Below, piece by piece: positions 51,568 to 60,259 of a stretch of 64,000 nt of DNA. A model generated the notes under the pieces. It searched no databases. It saw only the letters and a list, made by a program, of their open reading frames with translations, and was not told the origin of the DNA. Source of the stretch: Candidatus Eiseniibacteriota bacterium (GTDB lineage Bacteria; Eisenbacteria; RBG-16-71-46; CAIMUX01); contig JACKCR010000002.1 in NCBI GenBank assembly GCA_020633975.1, positions 496,001 through 560,000 on the forward strand. Reading direction: 5' to 3'. The translations under genes and the position numbers were made by a program. The number at the start of each line of letters is the position of its first letter. Position 1 is the stretch's first letter.

Positions 51568-52665
51568 ATGGACCGAGTTCGTATGATCGCGGCGACTGGC
51601 CGCCGCCAGTTGTCTCGCGGAGTTCACCGGGCGAGTGGCGCAGTACCCACCTTCGAGGTCGGTGCGCTGGCTTCCGCAGTGACCGTGGCCTTGGCCTTGT
51701 CCGTTGCCTGTGCGCCGACCGCGGACGCAACGTATGGCATGTCGGCGGTGGACTCTGCTTCGTTGTCGTCCTGGTCGACGCCCTCTTTGTCGACCCTCTC
51801 TTCGTCGACCCTCTCTTCGTCGACCCTCTCTTCGTCGACGTCGTCCTCAGCGGCGCTCGTGTCTTCGCCGCTGTCCTCGCGGTCCCTCACTTCGTCCGCG
51901 CTCTCGTCGTCGGCCTTCTCTCTCTCTTCGACGTCTGCCTCGAACCAGGCTTCGTTCGCGAGCTCGCCGGCGTCGCTCGACGCGCGTTCCGGGGGACGAC
52001 TCACGACAGGGCCGTCCACTGCCTGGATGCAGAGCATGACCGATGGCGGCAGTTCGCCGCGGTCGCCGAGACTCTCGTTCCTCTTCTCCGCGATCCTCCC
52101 CGGTACGGGGCAGCTCTACAACGGGAGCCAGCGCGGGTACGTCTATCTCGCAGTGGAGGCGATGGCTTGGTTCGCGCGCGTTTCGTACAAGGACGCAGCG
52201 GACCGGAAGGAAGCCGACTTCCGTGCCTTCGCCGATCGTCACTGGGACTTCGACCAGTGGGTCGGTACGCGTGAAGACCCTGGCTGTGGATGGGCGGACG
52301 GTACCGACCAGCAGCTCCTGGAGTATCGAGAGTCGGACCTGAACCAGTACTACGACGAACTCGCGTCGGGTACGGAGTATCGCTGTGGCTGGGACGACGC
52401 CGTCGCGAGCGGGAACGACGTCACGTCCGCGAACTGGGATGACTACCGGGACCAACGGAACAAGGCCAGCAGCTTCGATTCGCGCGCCGGCCTCGCGCTC
52501 GGCGCGATCGTGCTCAACCGGCTGGTGAGTGCAGTGGACGCATTTCGGATCGCACGTGGTCGTGAAGTAGGTGGAGAGGCTCCGAGCCTGCGGTTCACGA
52601 GCGAGCTGGAGGGCGATCTGCGAAGTCCGATGGCCACCTTCCGACTGACGAAGGAGCTTCCATGA
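51568..52665 (+). CDS. DUF5683-like membrane protein with Ser-rich repeat leader
   Basis: 365 residues. A signal-like hydrophobic segment (about 31-52) is followed by ~90 residues almost wholly Ser/Ala/Thr/Leu, including four 15-base repeats. The folded part starts around 165 with LSFLFSAILPGTGQLYNGSQRGYVYLAVEAMAWFARV, the 'PG-x-GQ-x-Y' hairpin of DUF5683-type proteins. A soluble segment and a final helix AGLALGAIVLNRLVSAVDA follow. DUF5683 proteins occur in FCB-group bacteria with outer-membrane genes; their function is unknown. The start ATG 51568 has GGAGGGAGA upstream. Its stop overlaps the next start (ATGA). Confidence 0.65.
   Translation: MDRVRMIAATGRRQLSRGVHRASGAVPTFEVGALASAVTVALALSVACAPTADATYGMSAVDSASLSSWSTPSLSTLSSSTLSSSTLSSSTSSSAALVSSPLSSRSLTSSALSSSAFSLSSTSASNQASFASSPASLDARSGGRLTTGPSTAWMQSMTDGGSSPRSPRLSFLFSAILPGTGQLYNGSQRGYVYLAVEAMAWFARVSYKDAADRKEADFRAFADRHWDFDQWVGTREDPGCGWADGTDQQLLEYRESDLNQYYDELASGTEYRCGWDDAVASGNDVTSANWDDYRDQRNKASSFDSRAGLALGAIVLNRLVSAVDAFRIARGREVGGEAPSLRFTSELEGDLRSPMATFRLTKELP
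51775..51834 (+). repeat. In-frame 15-base tandem repeat, four copies
   Basis: Units of 15 bases: one diverged (51775-51789), then three identical copies of TCGACCCTCTCTTCG (51790-51834), encoding STLSS repeats within the Ser-rich leader of the DUF5683-like protein. The identical copies indicate recent expansion. Confidence 0.9.
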
Positions 52666-53609
52666 AGCGGATGTCCCGAGGCCGATTCCTCGGCGTCGCT
52701 GCCGTTGTCTGCGGTCTGGCCACGACGACGTTCGGCGTAGACGCGACCATTGCGTCAGCGAGTGCTTCCGGTGGAGTTCCGGCCGCCTTCGCCATCTCGT
52801 CCACGACCGGGTCCGGCGGAGCAGATCGGTCGGCGTTTTCGGCCGATCCAGGAGGCTTCACCCAGACCCTCGAGTGGGACGGGGCGGATGGAATGTGGTC
52901 TCGGCAGCTGGGACCGGGCGCACTCCGGCTCGAGGGTGCCCAAGCCTCGGGGGGCCGCTGGGACCAGGGGTTCACGTCGGGGTCGAATTCCACGTCTCAG
53001 CACTACAACCGGTCCGCCATCCTGACCACGCTTCTCCTTCCCGGATTGGCTCAGTATCGGCTCGGCGAGAAGGGACGCGGGATCGCGTTCATGACGGTCG
53101 AAGCGGCTCTTTGGACCGGGTTCCTCGGGTACCGGATCCAGGGTTGGAACCGCGAGGATACGTACCGCGAAATGGCGGACCTCTACGCCGGCGTGGCCGA
53201 AGGTGCGCCGCTCGACGACGACTTCTACAAGACGATCGCGAGTTGGCCATCGAGCGACCTCTACAACGAGTTCGTCGTCCGGCGCTTGGCGCGGACCGAA
53301 GGCGGGGATGACCTCGAGGCCCGGGAAGCGTGGTACGAAGCGAACAAGGTGCAAGGGAACGAAACCTGGAACTGGTCCTCGGATGTTGCACGGCAGGAGT
53401 TCGCCACGAAGCGTTCCGACGCGCAGAACTCTTTCAAGAAGAGTCGGAACATGATCGGACTCGCGGTCGTCAATCGCGTGGTCGCGATGATCGATGCCGT
53501 TCTGCTCTCCGGACGCGTGGAAGGTAGCGCGTACCGGCTCGACATGTCGCAGGAGCGGGACGGCGGCGAACTCGTCTCTCGCATCGCGCTCCGGAGGAGC
53601 GTCCCCTGA
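52662..53609 (+). CDS. Second DUF5683-like membrane protein
   Basis: 315 residues. Signal peptide 1-33, a Ser/Gly-rich variable region, then SAILTTLLLPGLAQYRLGEKGRGIAFMTVEAALWTGFLGYRIQGWN in pieces matching the same PG-x-x-Q-Y-x-x-G hairpin as the preceding gene. A charged central domain and a helix NMIGLAVVNRVVAMIDAVLLSG follow. Topology and order equal those of the gene before it (AILPGTGQLYNG / LLLPGLAQYRLG and LNRLVSAVDA / VNRVVAMIDA), so the two are diverged tandem paralogues. They overlap by four bases and are probably cotranscribed. The function is unknown; they may act together in the envelope. Confidence 0.65.
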   Translation: MKRMSRGRFLGVAAVVCGLATTTFGVDATIASASASGGVPAAFAISSTTGSGGADRSAFSADPGGFTQTLEWDGADGMWSRQLGPGALRLEGAQASGGRWDQGFTSGSNSTSQHYNRSAILTTLLLPGLAQYRLGEKGRGIAFMTVEAALWTGFLGYRIQGWNREDTYREMADLYAGVAEGAPLDDDFYKTIASWPSSDLYNEFVVRRLARTEGGDDLEAREAWYEANKVQGNETWNWSSDVARQEFATKRSDAQNSFKKSRNMIGLAVVNRVVAMIDAVLLSGRVEGSAYRLDMSQERDGGELVSRIALRRSVP

Positions 53610-53620
53610 TCCCGGGAGCC

Positions 53621-54658
53621 GTGCTCGGCTCCCGTCTTCTCGGCGCCGCTTTCTTCGGTGCCGCACTTCTTGGCGCCGCTCTTCTCGGTGCGGTACTCAC
53701 TGAGCCAGCATCGTCTAGCACCGAGGCGCCTCCAGCCTGGGAAGTGTTGCCTTCGGTGTCGCCTCCGAGTCCCGTCCGAGACGACCAACGGCTCGCGTCG
53801 TCGTCGTTCGGGCCGTCGTCCTTCGCGCCGATCCGGCTCGTCTTCGACGGGTTCGGGGTGCTCTATGCGCTCGACGCCGATTCCGATCGGATCCACCGAC
53901 TGAGCCCCGAAGGACACTGGGACGACTTCGGCATCGGCGATCAGGGCGGCGCCCGGTTTCCGTCGCTGCGCGCGCTTCAGGTGCGAGGGCCGGATCTCTT
54001 CGCCCTCGATTCCGGTGAAGCGGTGCTCTATCGGATGAGCCTCGACGGACGACTCCGTGCGCGGATTCCGTTGGTGGGGCCGGAGGGGCCACTCGACGCG
54101 GTCGACTTCCTCGTCGACAAGTCGGGCGAGCTCTGGGTGCTCGATCGCGCGGGCAGTCGTCTGCTCAAGTTCGGCCGGAACGGAGAGTTCCTCGTCGATC
54201 TCGCTGCGGGTGGGGCGGGCGCGGACAGGCTGGTCGCGCCGACGCGTCTCGCGCTCGACCCGGAAGGCGGGGTGTACGTGCTCGAACCTGGCGCTCGCCG
54301 CGTCCGGCGGTTCAGCCGACAGGGGGAACTCCTGGGCGCGATCGCCTACGCCGACGCCCCAACCGGCTCGGCGGTCGCCGATCTCGTCGTGACCCGGGAC
54401 GCACTCGTGCTCATCGACTCCAAGGGACGGTGGATTCGGAGCTCGGATCGAAACGGGACGAACGCGACGGTAATGCCGATCGACGTGGGCGACATCGCAG
54501 GAGGTGCGCTCTCGCCGGACGGGGTGCTCTATCTCGCGGCCCCGGATCCGGGCCGGATCGTCAGGCTGCGGCCACCGGAGGCTCGTGCGCGAACGCTCCA
54601 CCCTGGAGAGCTGCCTCCGGACCCAGACCACGACGATGCTCCACGTGAGGGGCACTGA
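53621..54658 (+). CDS. Secreted NHL/six-bladed beta-propeller-like protein
   Basis: 345 residues. The signal peptide core is itself built from four 15-base repeats (LLGAA, FFGAA, LLGAA, LLGAV). Residues ~70-330 contain blades with the NHL-like pattern: FDGFGVLYALDADSDRIHRLSPEG, LRALQVRGPDLFALDSGEAVLYRMSLDG, VDKSGELWVLDRAGSRLLKFGRNGEF, LDPEGGVYVLEPGARRVRRFSRQG and LSPDGVLYLAAPDPGRIVRLRPP. Such propellers act as binding platforms. The GTG start has GGGAG close upstream. It lies eleven bases after the DUF5683-like gene, and its end overlaps the next gene by 23 bases, so it belongs to the same operon. Confidence 0.7.
   Translation: MLGSRLLGAAFFGAALLGAALLGAVLTEPASSSTEAPPAWEVLPSVSPPSPVRDDQRLASSSFGPSSFAPIRLVFDGFGVLYALDADSDRIHRLSPEGHWDDFGIGDQGGARFPSLRALQVRGPDLFALDSGEAVLYRMSLDGRLRARIPLVGPEGPLDAVDFLVDKSGELWVLDRAGSRLLKFGRNGEFLVDLAAGGAGADRLVAPTRLALDPEGGVYVLEPGARRVRRFSRQGELLGAIAYADAPTGSAVADLVVTRDALVLIDSKGRWIRSSDRNGTNATVMPIDVGDIAGGALSPDGVLYLAAPDPGRIVRLRPPEARARTLHPGELPPDPDHDDAPREGH
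53637..53696 (+). repeat. 15-base tandem repeat forming a signal-peptide core, four copies
   Basis: Four diverged 15-base units (53637-53651, 53652-53666, 53667-53681, 53682-53696) encode LLGAA, FFGAA, LLGAA and LLGAV, the hydrophobic core of the propeller protein's signal peptide. Confidence 0.8.
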
Positions 54659-57600
54659 CCGACGCCGAGCGCGTGTCTCTCCGGAGGTACGCTCGCACTT
54701 GGTGGCCGCCCTACGGGTAGTCGCAGTCGCCTTCCTCGCTCCGTTTGGAGTGGCCCTCGGCCAGGCTGGTGGGGCCGGCGCTTCCGTTGCCGAACCTGGC
54801 TTCGCTCGCGTCGATTCCCGTGAAGATCGAACCGGTGTCGGCGTCTGGCGATGGTCGGCCGGTCTCGTCGACACCACGGTGACGGAGTTCGGTGACTCGC
54901 TCCGGGTGAGTCTCGGGATCGGTTGGATCGATCCGTCGTCTGCCGAGCTCCGTTGGAGGCGGGCGGATGGCAGCGAGACACCGCCGCTCGAACGCGGAGT
55001 CGACTACCTCCTCGATCCCCGGCGCGGGCGGGTGCGCCTGCTCGGGGCGCCTCCCGATTCGTCCGCGCTCCACGTCCGCGTGACGGCGTTTCCGAGCGAG
55101 TTCCCGACGACCTTCTGGCTCCATCGGCCGTGGTTCCCGCCGGATTCTGCGAACGTCGCGCAGGTCCCCAGGGAGGAGCGTCCGGTGCGGTCCGATCCGC
55201 TCTCGGAGGCCCGGCTCGACATCGCCGGTAGCAAGACGTTCTCGGTCCAGGTCGGTTCGCAGCAGGATCTCTCGCTCGAGCAGTCCCTCGATCTCTCGAT
55301 CAACGGACGGATCGGGCGCAACGTCACGGTGCGCGCCGTTCTGACCGATCGCGACACACCGCTCCAGCCGGAAGGGACGAGCGCGCAGCTCCAAGACCTC
55401 GATCGTGTGCTCGTCGAAGTGGAAGGTCCGCGCGCGCGGATGCGCCTCGGCGACTTCGAGACCTATCTCCGTCCCACTCCGTTCACGGACTATCGGCGTC
55501 AGCTGGCCGGAGTGGAGGGGTCGGTCGATACGCAGCACGCGCGGGTGCTGGCCATCGGCGCGACGTCTCCCGGCGCCTTCGCGTCGAAGGAGTTCCTCGG
55601 CTCAGAAGGAGTGCAGGGACCGTACGTCCTCCAGCGAGACATCGCGGGGGTCGCGGACCCGATCGTCGCCGGGAGTGAGACGGTGTGGCTCGACGGCCGA
55701 TCCCTTTCGCGGGGTGAGGACGCCGACTACATCATCGACTACGCATCGGGCGAACTCACGTTCACGGCGCGAAACGCGATCACGGCGTACTCCCGGATCG
55801 CTGTCGACTACCAGGTGGCCGACCGTCCGTACGAGGGACGGGTCTATCGCGCCGGCGTGGAGAGCGGGAGGCGTGACCTCCTCGATGGCGTGCGCCCGGG
55901 ACGCTCCTTGCTCGACGGATGGGGAGGACGCGGAGGGCAGCGACGCGGCGGAACGGGTACGGGGACGGTCGGGCGCTCCGCAGCCGGCGGAACCACCGCG
56001 CCCGGGACCGCGACCACGACCATGCCTGCGGATGGCACTTCGCCCGGAGCCACCGACCGGGAGCGTCCGGCGTCCGTCCAGAGTGCGCTCTCCGTCGACT
56101 GGCTGGTGGAACGCGATGCCGCGAACGAGCCGCTCGGTCTCGATCTGACGGACGCCGAGCGTGCCGTCCTCGCCGCCGCAGGAGATGCCGCCGATACCCT
56201 CGCGCAAGGGATCCGCTTCGTCGGCGACGGAGAGGGCGAGTACACGCTCGTCTCCGTCGATACCCTCGCGGCGCCCTTCTTCGTCTACCAGGGACCGGGT
56301 GGCGGCGACTTCCTCGTCCGCTTCGATGCCGTACTCCCGGGACAAGGCGACTACGTGGATTCGACGCTGGTGGACTCGACCGGAACGGAGATCACGTTCT
56401 TCGTGTTTGCGGGCCGGGAAGAGGGCGACTTCCTGCCGGCGCGGGAGCTAGCGGCGCCCGAGAGCCGCACTCTCTTCGCGCTCCGGTCGGTGACAGGCCT
56501 ATCCGATCGTGTCTCGTTCGTGATCGATGGCGCGGTCTCCGACTTCGATCGGAACACCCTTTCGAATCGTGACGACGGCGACAACGTCGGCACCGCGGTC
56601 GAACTCGCTTCCGCGGTCGCACTCCTCCCGCGTGGACCCACCGAACTGGGGATGGAGGTGAGATTCCGCAACGTCGATCGACGCTTCGAACCGGTCGGAC
56701 GGCTCGAGGAGTCGTTCTTCGGTCTCGACTGGAACCTCGATCCGTCGCGTCTCCTCTCCGGCGATCGCCGACTCACGGTGGCGTCGCAGTTCCGGCGAGG
56801 TACGCAGCGCCTTCGGGTCGAGGTGGGGCAGCTCGAGAACACGGTCGACTTCCGTTCGAAGCGTGCCGTGGTGGAGGGACACTCCGCATGGCGTGGTCTC
56901 GAGCTCGATGGACGGCTGCTCCGCGCGCGAAGTGAGGACGATCTCACCGCGCGGGACGGACGGAGGGATCACGATCGTCTCTCGCTAGCCAGGCAAGGCG
57001 GATGGACCGGGGCGTCGATCCGCTATGCGCACGAGCGGACGGAAACGGGCAAGAGCGCGGGAAGGTCCGGTTCGTTCTACCGTGAGGTCGGGGGACGGCT
57101 CGAGACGGGTCCAAAGATCAAACTGGTGCGAGCGGCGGTCCAACACTCGGAGCGGAGGACCTACGCGATCGAAGGGGACGACGAGTTCCGGAGCGACACC
57201 GGTCGCACGTCGACGGGTGAAGTGGAGTGGCGGGGTGGGGGAGGCCGTTCGGTCCAGGCGTCCTACACCAGGCGCACACTCACTCCGTCCGGTGGTGGAG
57301 CTGGAACGACGAGCGAGCTCGGATCGCTACGTTGGCTCCTCCGGCGGAGCGACGGGATGTTCCGTCAGGAGGGGCGCTGGGAGCTCTCGACGCAGGAAGA
57401 GCGCGAACGACTCCGGGTTCTCGAGTTCGTCGGCACAGGGGAAGGGCACTACGACTCGCTCGGGGTCTATCAGGGCGTGGGCGACTACGAGATCCTGATC
57501 CGGGAGTCCGACGAGGCGACGAAGCGAAACCGGATCAGCTGGTCGTCCCGTTCGGAACTCGATCGCGGGCGCGCTTCCACGGACGCGGCGGACGGCACGA

Positions 57601-58361
57601 TCTTCCGGCGCGCGTGGAACGATCTGAGGTTCGTCCACTACTGGACCGCCACGGTCGAGACCGCGCGCGAGGTGTCCTACCTCTGGGGGCGGATGCTTCC
57701 GGTGCTCTGGGGAACGCGTCGTCTGGAGCGAGTCGACGTACTGCAGCGCGCGGACCTGACCGCGCTGGATCAAGCCAAGTACTTCGCTCCCCGCTTAGGG
57801 GTCAGCATCCGCGGCACCGATAGCGGCGCGACCGAGGGCATCACCGAGCGCGCCACCTCGCGCTCCTACAGTCTCACGCTTCGCTCCCGGCCCAAGGAAC
57901 GTTGGTCGCTCGACATGACGGGGGACCTGGATCGAGATCGACGCACGTTCTCCTCGCGTGGAGCCACGTCCAAGACCGGTTGGGATTCCCGGGGCGTGTC
58001 CCTCGATCAGAGCGTACGCCTGCGGAGCGGACTCTCCGTCGAGGCGGACGCGAAGTATCGTCGTCGGGCCCGGGTCGAGTCGGCCGAGCGGGCCGACGTG
58101 TACGAAGGATCGCCGGCTGTCGTCTGGACCCCCCAGCCGCGCAGTCGCGTGGAGGTGCGGACGAAGCGCACGTCGGTCGTTCGGCGTGGCGGGTCCGGGC
58201 GCGCGAGCCGGGAGCTCGAACGATCCGGTTGGGACAGCCGCGTCCTCACGACGCTACGTCTCCGGGAGGCCTTGGACCTCTCGTTCTTCTTCCACGAGAG
58301 CCGGCCCGACGGCGGACGGGACGTTCGTGATCTCAGGCTCGAGCTGAGGGCTACGTTCTGA
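54636..58361 (+). CDS. Large outer-membrane protein with SprA-like traits
   Basis: 1241 residues. Signal peptide to about 45 (VVAVAFLAPFGVALGQA). The N-terminal region has paired 'predicted strand' modules such as LERGVDYLLDPRRGRVRLL and GEDADYIIDYASGELTFTARNAITAYSRIAVDYQ, plus FSVQVGSQQDLSLEQSLDLSINGRIG. These Y-x-(I/V/L)-D-x-x-x-G-x-(L/V) modules are reminiscent of the SprA/Sov translocon of T9SS. A Gly/Thr-rich linker (~430-480) and a third module (EYTLVSVDTLAAPFFVYQGP) follow. From about 660 to the end there are many amphipathic strands ending RDLRLELRATF, a barrel-type terminal Phe. It is about half SprA length. The start overlaps the preceding gene, and the stop overlaps the Omp85 start. 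The outer-membrane barrel is well supported; the SprA relation is a hypothesis. Confidence 0.6.
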   Translation: MLHVRGTDRRRARVSPEVRSHLVAALRVVAVAFLAPFGVALGQAGGAGASVAEPGFARVDSREDRTGVGVWRWSAGLVDTTVTEFGDSLRVSLGIGWIDPSSAELRWRRADGSETPPLERGVDYLLDPRRGRVRLLGAPPDSSALHVRVTAFPSEFPTTFWLHRPWFPPDSANVAQVPREERPVRSDPLSEARLDIAGSKTFSVQVGSQQDLSLEQSLDLSINGRIGRNVTVRAVLTDRDTPLQPEGTSAQLQDLDRVLVEVEGPRARMRLGDFETYLRPTPFTDYRRQLAGVEGSVDTQHARVLAIGATSPGAFASKEFLGSEGVQGPYVLQRDIAGVADPIVAGSETVWLDGRSLSRGEDADYIIDYASGELTFTARNAITAYSRIAVDYQVADRPYEGRVYRAGVESGRRDLLDGVRPGRSLLDGWGGRGGQRRGGTGTGTVGRSAAGGTTAPGTATTTMPADGTSPGATDRERPASVQSALSVDWLVERDAANEPLGLDLTDAERAVLAAAGDAADTLAQGIRFVGDGEGEYTLVSVDTLAAPFFVYQGPGGGDFLVRFDAVLPGQGDYVDSTLVDSTGTEITFFVFAGREEGDFLPARELAAPESRTLFALRSVTGLSDRVSFVIDGAVSDFDRNTLSNRDDGDNVGTAVELASAVALLPRGPTELGMEVRFRNVDRRFEPVGRLEESFFGLDWNLDPSRLLSGDRRLTVASQFRRGTQRLRVEVGQLENTVDFRSKRAVVEGHSAWRGLELDGRLLRARSEDDLTARDGRRDHDRLSLARQGGWTGASIRYAHERTETGKSAGRSGSFYREVGGRLETGPKIKLVRAAVQHSERRTYAIEGDDEFRSDTGRTSTGEVEWRGGGGRSVQASYTRRTLTPSGGGAGTTSELGSLRWLLRRSDGMFRQEGRWELSTQEERERLRVLEFVGTGEGHYDSLGVYQGVGDYEILIRESDEATKRNRISWSSRSELDRGRASTDAADGTIFRRAWNDLRFVHYWTATVETAREVSYLWGRMLPVLWGTRRLERVDVLQRADLTALDQAKYFAPRLGVSIRGTDSGATEGITERATSRSYSLTLRSRPKERWSLDMTGDLDRDRRTFSSRGATSKTGWDSRGVSLDQSVRLRSGLSVEADAKYRRRARVESAERADVYEGSPAVVWTPQPRSRVEVRTKRTSVVRRGGSGRASRELERSGWDSRVLTTLRLREALDLSFFFHESRPDGGRDVRDLRLELRATF

Positions 58362-60112
58362 TGCGCGCGCAGAGTCTGACATGGACGCTCGTGTGGGCGT
58401 CGCTGGTCGCGTCGCTTCCGTTGGCGAACGCGACGTCGCGTGACGCGTTCGCGGACCCCGTGCCGCTCGACACGATCGAGGCCGACGGCCCCTTGTCCGA
58501 TCGGACGCTGAGGCGTCTCTACGGAACTCCCGATCGTGGCGACTTGGACGCCGCTCTCTCCCGGATCGGCGCGGCTCTCGTTCGGGAGGGGCATCTGGAA
58601 GCGACGATCACGCTCCACGTCCCGGAGCTGGGCCAGACGGACCTCGGCGAGACGGGCGCGGTGACGGATGCCTCCGCGGGTGAGACGAAGAGTGAGACCC
58701 ACGCGGCGTCCGGAACGACTCTACGCATCGAGTCCGGACCGTCGGCCCGGTGGGAAGAGCTACGAGTCCACGTGCGAGGTGGGGTGGACGGACCCGCGAT
58801 CCGTCCTCCGGAGGGAGCGTTCGTGAGGTCGCGCCTCGAGTCCGAGCTGGTCGGCTGGATCGAGGAGTGGGGTGAGAGCGGCTACCCCTTCGCGGTGGCC
58901 GAGGTGGAGAGCCTCACGGTGCGGTCCGGGCAGATCCGGGTCGGCATCCGGCTCGATCCTGGGCCGAAGGTCCAGGTCTCCGAGCTTGCGATCTCGGGCC
59001 TGCGTGGGACGCGTCAGAGCTTCCTCGAGCGCTGGCTGAGCTTCCACGCGGAGGAAACTTATCGCGAGTCGGACCTCATGCGGCGACAACGGCGGCTCGA
59101 GCGCACCGGGCTCTTCTCCTGGGTGGGCGAGCCGCGGATCGAGCCGTTGGGTCCAGAGGCGGTTCGGATCCACTACGCAGTGGAGGAGGGGGCGCACAAC
59201 CGGATCGAGGGCGCTCTGGGGTACGCCGGGACCTCCGGGCAGGTCTCCGGGCGGGTCGACGTCGAGATGGGGAACCTCTTCGGGACCGGCCGTGTCGCTG
59301 CCCTGCGGTGGGAGCGGTTGGGAGACGACGACTCCCGGCTCGATCTCCGCTATGAAGAGCCGATGCTCCTGGGGACTCCGATCGGCGCGAGCGTCGAGGT
59401 GTTTCAGCAAGTCCAAGATACGACGTTCACCTTGGATCGGTTCGAGGGTCGCGTGTTCTCGGATCTCGGCACGGATCTCACCGTTTCGCTCGGTTTCGAA
59501 CTCCGTAGATCGGTTCTCGGGGGCGCGCCCTCCGACGTGATTCGGCGCGGATCCACGGTGTTCGGCCTCGAATGGGAGACGCTCCGTCCTGGCCGGCTCA
59601 CGGGGCGTCGGGTAGAGGGGAGCTTCCGGACCGGGCGAAGCCGGTACGAGTTCGCCGACGGCACCCGTCGCTCGGAGCGGCTCGATCGAGTGGAGTTCGC
59701 CTCTGAGTCCTACTGGCGTCGCGGCACGCTCGCGGTGTTGCGCACCGTCCTACGGGCCGGGGGGCTGAGCGGGGCCAAGGACCGCGATCTGCCGGCCTCC
59801 GAGGCTCTCTGGATCGGCGGCGCGACCGGGCCGCGGGGCTGGGACGAGGAGTCGTTCGCGACACGCCGTTACGTCTCTGGGCAGTTCGAGGCCGGAGTCG
59901 CCCTGGCCGCGGACCGGGGGCGCGTCTACGGGTTCGTGGACGGCGCGGCATACCGGTCGCTGGCGACGGGTTCTGACGAACGGGCCGGAGGGTGGGGGCT
60001 AGGGTTGGCCAACGAGTCCGTACGGCGTTCCGTCGTAGTCGACTACGGGATTCCGTTCGGAGAGGGCTTTAGCCAGGGGCGCGTGCATCTTCGGGTCCGA
60101 ACTCGGTTCTGA
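58361..60112 (+). CDS. Omp85/BamA-superfamily protein with POTRA domains
   Basis: 583 residues. Signal peptide to about 25, then two or three POTRA-like domains (about 35-275), including VQVSELAISGLRGTRQSFLERWLSFHAEETYRESDLMRRQRRLERTGLFSWV, read in segments; the last is a typical POTRA pattern. A 16-strand-type barrel follows (from about 280: EGALGYAGTSGQVSGRVDVEMGNLFGTGR) with GGATGPRGWDEESF, resembling the (V/I)RG(Y/F) loop motif of Omp85 proteins, and ends HLRVRTRF. It probably inserts or exports outer-membrane proteins. The shortened barrel and overlapping start (TGATG) with the SprA-like gene suggest a dedicated assembly factor for that protein rather than the essential BamA. Confidence 0.8.
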   Translation: MRAQSLTWTLVWASLVASLPLANATSRDAFADPVPLDTIEADGPLSDRTLRRLYGTPDRGDLDAALSRIGAALVREGHLEATITLHVPELGQTDLGETGAVTDASAGETKSETHAASGTTLRIESGPSARWEELRVHVRGGVDGPAIRPPEGAFVRSRLESELVGWIEEWGESGYPFAVAEVESLTVRSGQIRVGIRLDPGPKVQVSELAISGLRGTRQSFLERWLSFHAEETYRESDLMRRQRRLERTGLFSWVGEPRIEPLGPEAVRIHYAVEEGAHNRIEGALGYAGTSGQVSGRVDVEMGNLFGTGRVAALRWERLGDDDSRLDLRYEEPMLLGTPIGASVEVFQQVQDTTFTLDRFEGRVFSDLGTDLTVSLGFELRRSVLGGAPSDVIRRGSTVFGLEWETLRPGRLTGRRVEGSFRTGRSRYEFADGTRRSERLDRVEFASESYWRRGTLAVLRTVLRAGGLSGAKDRDLPASEALWIGGATGPRGWDEESFATRRYVSGQFEAGVALAADRGRVYGFVDGAAYRSLATGSDERAGGWGLGLANESVRRSVVVDYGIPFGEGFSQGRVHLRVRTRF

Positions 60113-60126
60113 CCGTGAGCCCGACC

Positions 60127-60156
60127 TTGCAGGGAGCCAATCGGGTTGTCTACAGT
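60127..60156 (+). promoter_or_regulatory. Possible promoter of the PpiC-type gene
   Basis: TTGCAG (60127-60132) and TACAGT (60151-60156) with an 18-base spacer, in the 147-base gap after the Omp85 gene and about 104 bases before the next ATG. Confidence 0.35.
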
Positions 60157-60259
60157 TGTAACTTCGGCTCTGGGGACTCCTACGGTGGTCTCCTAGAGTT
60201 CAGAGCGCCTGGACGAACGACCAGGACGCGCGACCCGGAACGGTAGGGAGGAGCGATCG

